DNA of 17,916 nt from Pseudomonadota bacterium (GTDB lineage: Bacteria; Pseudomonadota; Gammaproteobacteria; Burkholderiales; Burkholderiaceae_E): contig JAEWGX010000001.1 of the NCBI GenBank assembly GCA_023388075.1, positions 1 to 17,916 of the forward strand, given 5' to 3'. How positions within the stretch are numbered: position 1 is the stretch's first letter; each line of letters opens with the position of its first letter. Both the position numbers and the translations under genes were made by a program. The notes below the pieces were generated by a model. It ran no database searches, had not been told where the DNA came from, and was given only the letters and a program-made list of their open reading frames with translations. Below are positions 15,578 to 17,916 of this stretch, piece by piece.

Positions 15578-16439
15578 CGTCCGCCGCCATGGCGGGCGCG
15601 GGCGCCGGGTTCGCCGCGGGCGGGGCCTTGTAGCGGTTGTAGCTCCAGACGTACTGCTCGGGTCGCCTGCGGATGATCGCTTCCACCGCCCGGTTGATCG
15701 CCTCGGGCGTGGGCGGCTCGTGCATCGGGGCAAGCTCCAGGTCCCAGCCGCGACCGCGCGGCCGGCGCCAGGCCGCGAGCAGGTAGACCGCGGCGCCGGT
15801 CTTCTGCGCGAGCCGCGCCGGCAGCGTCATGGTGAAGGCCGGCCGCCCGAAGAACGGCGCCCAGGCTCCGTCACCGGCCGACGGAACCTGGTCGGGAAGG
15901 ATGCCGATCGCCTCGCCACGCTTCAGCGCGCGCAGCAGCGCGCGCACGCCGCCGGTATCGGCCGGCACCGGCGTGAGCTGCGGATGGGTCCGGGCGGCCT
16001 TGAGCAGCTCGTGCAGGTCGTCGCGCCGCGGCGCCTTGTAGAGGACCGTGATCGGGGCGAAGGCCGCGTAGATGCGCGCGCCGACCTCGAAGCTGCCGAT
16101 GTGCGGAGTCAGGATGATGATGCCGCGACGGTCCCCGGCCGCGCGCCGTGCCTCGGTGCCCCGGGCGAGCTCCGCGAACTCCTCGTGGCGGCTGCGCGCG
16201 AGCAGGTCGCCGGCCGGGCGGAACCAGATGTAGGCGGTCTCCAGCGCGGCCCGGCCGGCCGCGGCCGCGCTGGAGACCGCGAGTCGCGTGCTGTCGAGCC
16301 CGGCGGTCACCAGATTGTCCCGCGTCTTGCGGCGCATGCCGGGCGAGCCGGCGTACACCGCCCATCCCCCCAGCACCCCGGCAAAGTGCAGCAGCCCGAG
16401 CGGCAGCCGGGCAAGATTTCGTAGCAACAACAACAACAT
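15570..16439 (-). CDS. Lysophospholipid / lipid A acyltransferase (LpxL/HtrB family), first in operon
   Basis: This is the first gene of the leftward operon, 289 residues, divergent from metK. The start MLLLLLRNLARLPLGLLHF gives an N-terminal membrane helix. The catalytic dyad is TPHIGSFE (His113, Glu118), the usual H-x4-E form. ILPDQVPSAGDGAWAPFFG (180-198) and QYVWSYNRYK (262-271) are typical family blocks. The C-terminus is Ala/Pro-rich. No strong ribosome binding site is visible before ATG 16439. The frame is open further upstream, but that stretch covers the metK promoter and leader and is unlike the family. It overlaps the second acyltransferase by 8 nt; duplicated acyltransferases fit stepwise secondary acylation of lipid A. 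Confidence 0.9.
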   Translation of the reverse strand: MLLLLLRNLARLPLGLLHFAGVLGGWAVYAGSPGMRRKTRDNLVTAGLDSTRLAVSSAAAAGRAALETAYIWFRPAGDLLARSRHEEFAELARGTEARRAAGDRRGIIILTPHIGSFEVGARIYAAFAPITVLYKAPRRDDLHELLKAARTHPQLTPVPADTGGVRALLRALKRGEAIGILPDQVPSAGDGAWAPFFGRPAFTMTLPARLAQKTGAAVYLLAAWRRPRGRGWDLELAPMHEPPTPEAINRAVEAIIRRRPEQYVWSYNRYKAPPAANPAPAPAMAADDV

Positions 16440-16471
16440 GTCTGCATTCTGGCGGAGGTGACTTTGTTCCG

Positions 16472-16500
16472 CTGATCCACCGCGACCGAATCGATATAAT
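16472..16500 (+). promoter_or_regulatory. metK promoter
   Basis: A perfect -10 TATAAT (16495-16500) is preceded after exactly 17 nt by CTGATC (16472-16477), a partial match to TTGACA. Transcription should begin near 16507, giving a leader of about 235 nt before metK. The -10 is a striking AT island in this GC-rich DNA. The leftward acyltransferase promoter must lie in the same ~100 nt, but I could not pick a convincing pair for it. Confidence 0.7.
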
Positions 16501-16506
16501 TGCAAC

Positions 16507-16741
16507 GCCACTGAGTTAATGGGACAACTTGCGGAGTGGCAGAAGCACCTGGGGATAGCCAGGGACCGGGTTCGTGGGCGGCTCGTCCGCAGCGATGATC
16601 CCGTGATTTCTCCTGGCATCGCCGACATCCGCTAAAGCGTCGCGGCTTCTCCGAAGCTGGCAACGCCGGCTGACCCGCCGGGCTAACAGCCCCCGTGCAG
16701 TCGGGCCCAACGCCCGTAGACACTTCACTGGAGAAGCCAAC
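16507..16741 (+). promoter_or_regulatory. Structured metK leader RNA with anti-Shine-Dalgarno switch (candidate riboswitch)
   Basis: GGCTTCTCC (16644-16652) is the exact reverse complement of GGAGAAGCC (16730-16738), which contains the metK ribosome binding site. Pairing would hide it. The same segment can instead form a local hairpin, GCTTC-TCC-GAAGC (16645-16657), that frees the site. The closed form also permits a 7-bp hairpin AGCTGGC-AAC-GCCGGCT (16655-16671), which excludes the local hairpin. Two more hairpins lie between: GGGCT-AAC-AGCCC (16680-16692) and CGGGC-CCAAC-GCCCG (16702-16716). The 5' half has CCTGG/CCAGG (16548-16563) and GCGATG/CATCGC (16592-16597 / 16617-16622). GCCAGG (16558-16563) can alternatively pair with CCTGGC (16612-16617). 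MetK makes S-adenosylmethionine, so SAM-dependent translational control is plausible. The pairings are seen directly; the ligand and class are inference. This covers the 302-nt gene-free gap 16440-16741. Confidence 0.55.
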
Positions 16742-17916
16742 TTGAGCAATTATCTTTTCACGTCCGAATCGGTCTCCGAGGGCCACCCGGACAAGGTCTC
16801 CGACCAGATCTCCGACGCGATCCTGGACGCGATCTTCGCGCAGGACCCGCTCAGCCGCGTTGCCGCGGAAACGCTGACCAACACCGGCCTGGTGGTGCTG
16901 GCCGGCGAGATCACCACCAACGCCAGCATCGACTACATTCAGGTCACGCGGGATACGATCCAGCGGATCGGCTACGACAACACGGAATACGGCATCGACT
17001 ACAAGGGCTGTGCCGTGCTGGTCGCCTACGACAAGCAGAGCAACGACATCGCGCAGGGCGTCGACCATGCGAGCGACGATCACCTGAACACCGGCGCCGG
17101 CGACCAGGGCCTGATGTTCGGCTACGCGTGCGACGAGACCCCGCAGCTCATGCCCGCGCCGATCCACTACGCGCACCGGCTGGTGGAGCGCCAGGCCCAG
17201 CTGCGCCGCGACGGCCGCATGCCCTACCTGCGGCCCGACGCCAAGAGCCAGGTCACGATGCGCTATGTCGACGGCAAGCCGCATTCGATCGACACGGTGG
17301 TGCTCTCCACCCAGCACGATCCCGACCAGAGCGAAAGCAAGACGAAGATGAAGGCGAGCTTCGTCGAGGCCGTGATCGAGGAGATCATCAAGCCGGTGCT
17401 GCCGAAGGAATGGCTGAAGGACACCCGCTACCTGATCAACCCCACCGGTCGCTTCGTCGTCGGCGGGCCCCAGGGTGACTGCGGCCTCACCGGCCGCAAG
17501 ATCATCGTGGACACCTACGGCGGCGCCTGCCCCCACGGTGGCGGGGCGTTCTCCGGCAAGGATCCCAGCAAGGTGGACCGGTCCGCCGCCTACGCGGCGC
17601 GCTACGTGGCGAAGAACGTCGTCGCGGCCGGCCTGGCGCGGCAGTGCCAGGTCCAGGTCGCCTACGCGATCGGCGTGGCCAAGCCCATGAACATCACCGT
17701 CTACACCGAAGGCACCGGCGTGATCCCCGACGAGAGAATCGCCGAGCTCGTCGCGGCGCACTTCGACCTCCGCCCCAAGGGCATCATCCAGATGCTGGAC
17801 CTGCTGCGGCCGATCTACCAGAAGACGGCGGCCTACGGCCACTTCGGCCGCGAGGAGCCCGAATTCACCTGGGAGAAGACGGATCGGGCCGCTGCGCTGC
17901 GCGACGCGGCGGGGCT
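16742..17916 (+). CDS. metK: S-adenosylmethionine synthetase (3' end just cut by window)
   Basis: MetK makes S-adenosylmethionine from methionine and ATP in the cytosol. The frame from TTG 16742 reads MSNYLFTSESVSEGHPDKVSD and stays open to the window edge, 391 codons. That is essentially full family length, and the last residues (EFTWEKTDRAAALRDAAGL) look like the normal C-terminus. Key motifs are GHPDK (14-18), GAGDQG (118-123, the methionine/ATP loop) and GGGAFSGKD (266-274). TTG is the only start that keeps the conserved N-terminus. It has a strong site, GGAGAAG (16730-16736), 5 nt upstream, and that site is the one complementary to the upstream leader segment. It is divergent from the acyltransferase-dapF operon. 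Confidence 0.96.
   Translation, partial: MSNYLFTSESVSEGHPDKVSDQISDAILDAIFAQDPLSRVAAETLTNTGLVVLAGEITTNASIDYIQVTRDTIQRIGYDNTEYGIDYKGCAVLVAYDKQSNDIAQGVDHASDDHLNTGAGDQGLMFGYACDETPQLMPAPIHYAHRLVERQAQLRRDGRMPYLRPDAKSQVTMRYVDGKPHSIDTVVLSTQHDPDQSESKTKMKASFVEAVIEEIIKPVLPKEWLKDTRYLINPTGRFVVGGPQGDCGLTGRKIIVDTYGGACPHGGGAFSGKDPSKVDRSAAYAARYVAKNVVAAGLARQCQVQVAYAIGVAKPMNITVYTEGTGVIPDERIAELVAAHFDLRPKGIIQMLDLLRPIYQKTAAYGHFGREEPEFTWEKTDRAAALRDAAG

Noticed and set aside
16519..16741. Known riboswitch classes (SAM-I, SAM-II, SAH, cobalamin, glycine) in the metK leader
   Set aside because: Short look-alikes such as GGCAAC near 16659-16664 and GCCACTG at 16507-16513 occur, but the surrounding conserved cores are missing by eye. 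A covariance-model search would settle this.
1..17916. CRISPR array, insertion sequence, prophage or tRNA/rRNA genes
   Set aside because: No regular spaced repeats, transposase-like frames, terminal inverted repeats or cloverleaf sequences were seen. XerC is the housekeeping recombinase and not evidence of a mobile element.

Overview
This window looks like chromosomal DNA from a very GC-rich betaproteobacterium, most likely order Burkholderiales. The evidence is the gene content and order: metK divergent from two lipid A-type acyltransferases, dapF, a DUF484 gene and xerC, followed by a CobW-type GTPase, dksA, a STAS protein and hslVU. From general knowledge this is a familiar Burkholderiales neighbourhood. 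The species cannot be named from the sequence alone.

Region 1 (1-5002, + strand) is the downstream part of a trehalose/alpha-glucan locus. One reading frame runs through a maltokinase domain (5' end outside the window), a malto-oligosyltrehalose trehalohydrolase (TreZ) and a long-type 4-alpha-glucanotransferase (MalQ, GH77). There are no gene boundaries between them. A single in-frame amber codon (1976-1978) falls inside TreZ, between GH13 catalytic regions III and IV. It splits the frame into Mak-TreZ(N) and TreZ(C)-MalQ. No treY is present in the window.

Region 2 (5029-6399, + strand) is a YihY/BrkB-family membrane protein with a long hydrophilic C-terminal tail. Its last codons overlap the convergent end of hslU.

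Region 3 (6387-13753 and on to 16439, - strand) is a housekeeping block. In transcription order from the right it holds two lysophospholipid/lipid A acyltransferases, dapF, DUF484 and xerC, tightly packed with 8-nt and 4-nt overlaps. These are followed by a COG0523/CobW metallochaperone GTPase, a dksA whose zinc finger keeps only one cysteine, a STAS protein with a duplicated module, and hslV-hslU coupled by an ATGA overlap. A sigma32-like promoter lies before hslV, a clear intrinsic terminator lies after dksA, and a 13-nt perfect palindrome lies just before the STAS gene.

Region 4 (16440-17916, + strand) is the metK leader and almost all of metK. The leader has a consensus-like promoter and about 235 nt of structured RNA. 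A 9-nt segment in it is perfectly complementary to the metK Shine-Dalgarno region and also belongs to a competing local hairpin. This is the layout of a translational riboswitch or similar cis-regulatory RNA. I could not match it to any SAM or SAH riboswitch class I know, so it is the best candidate here for an undescribed element.
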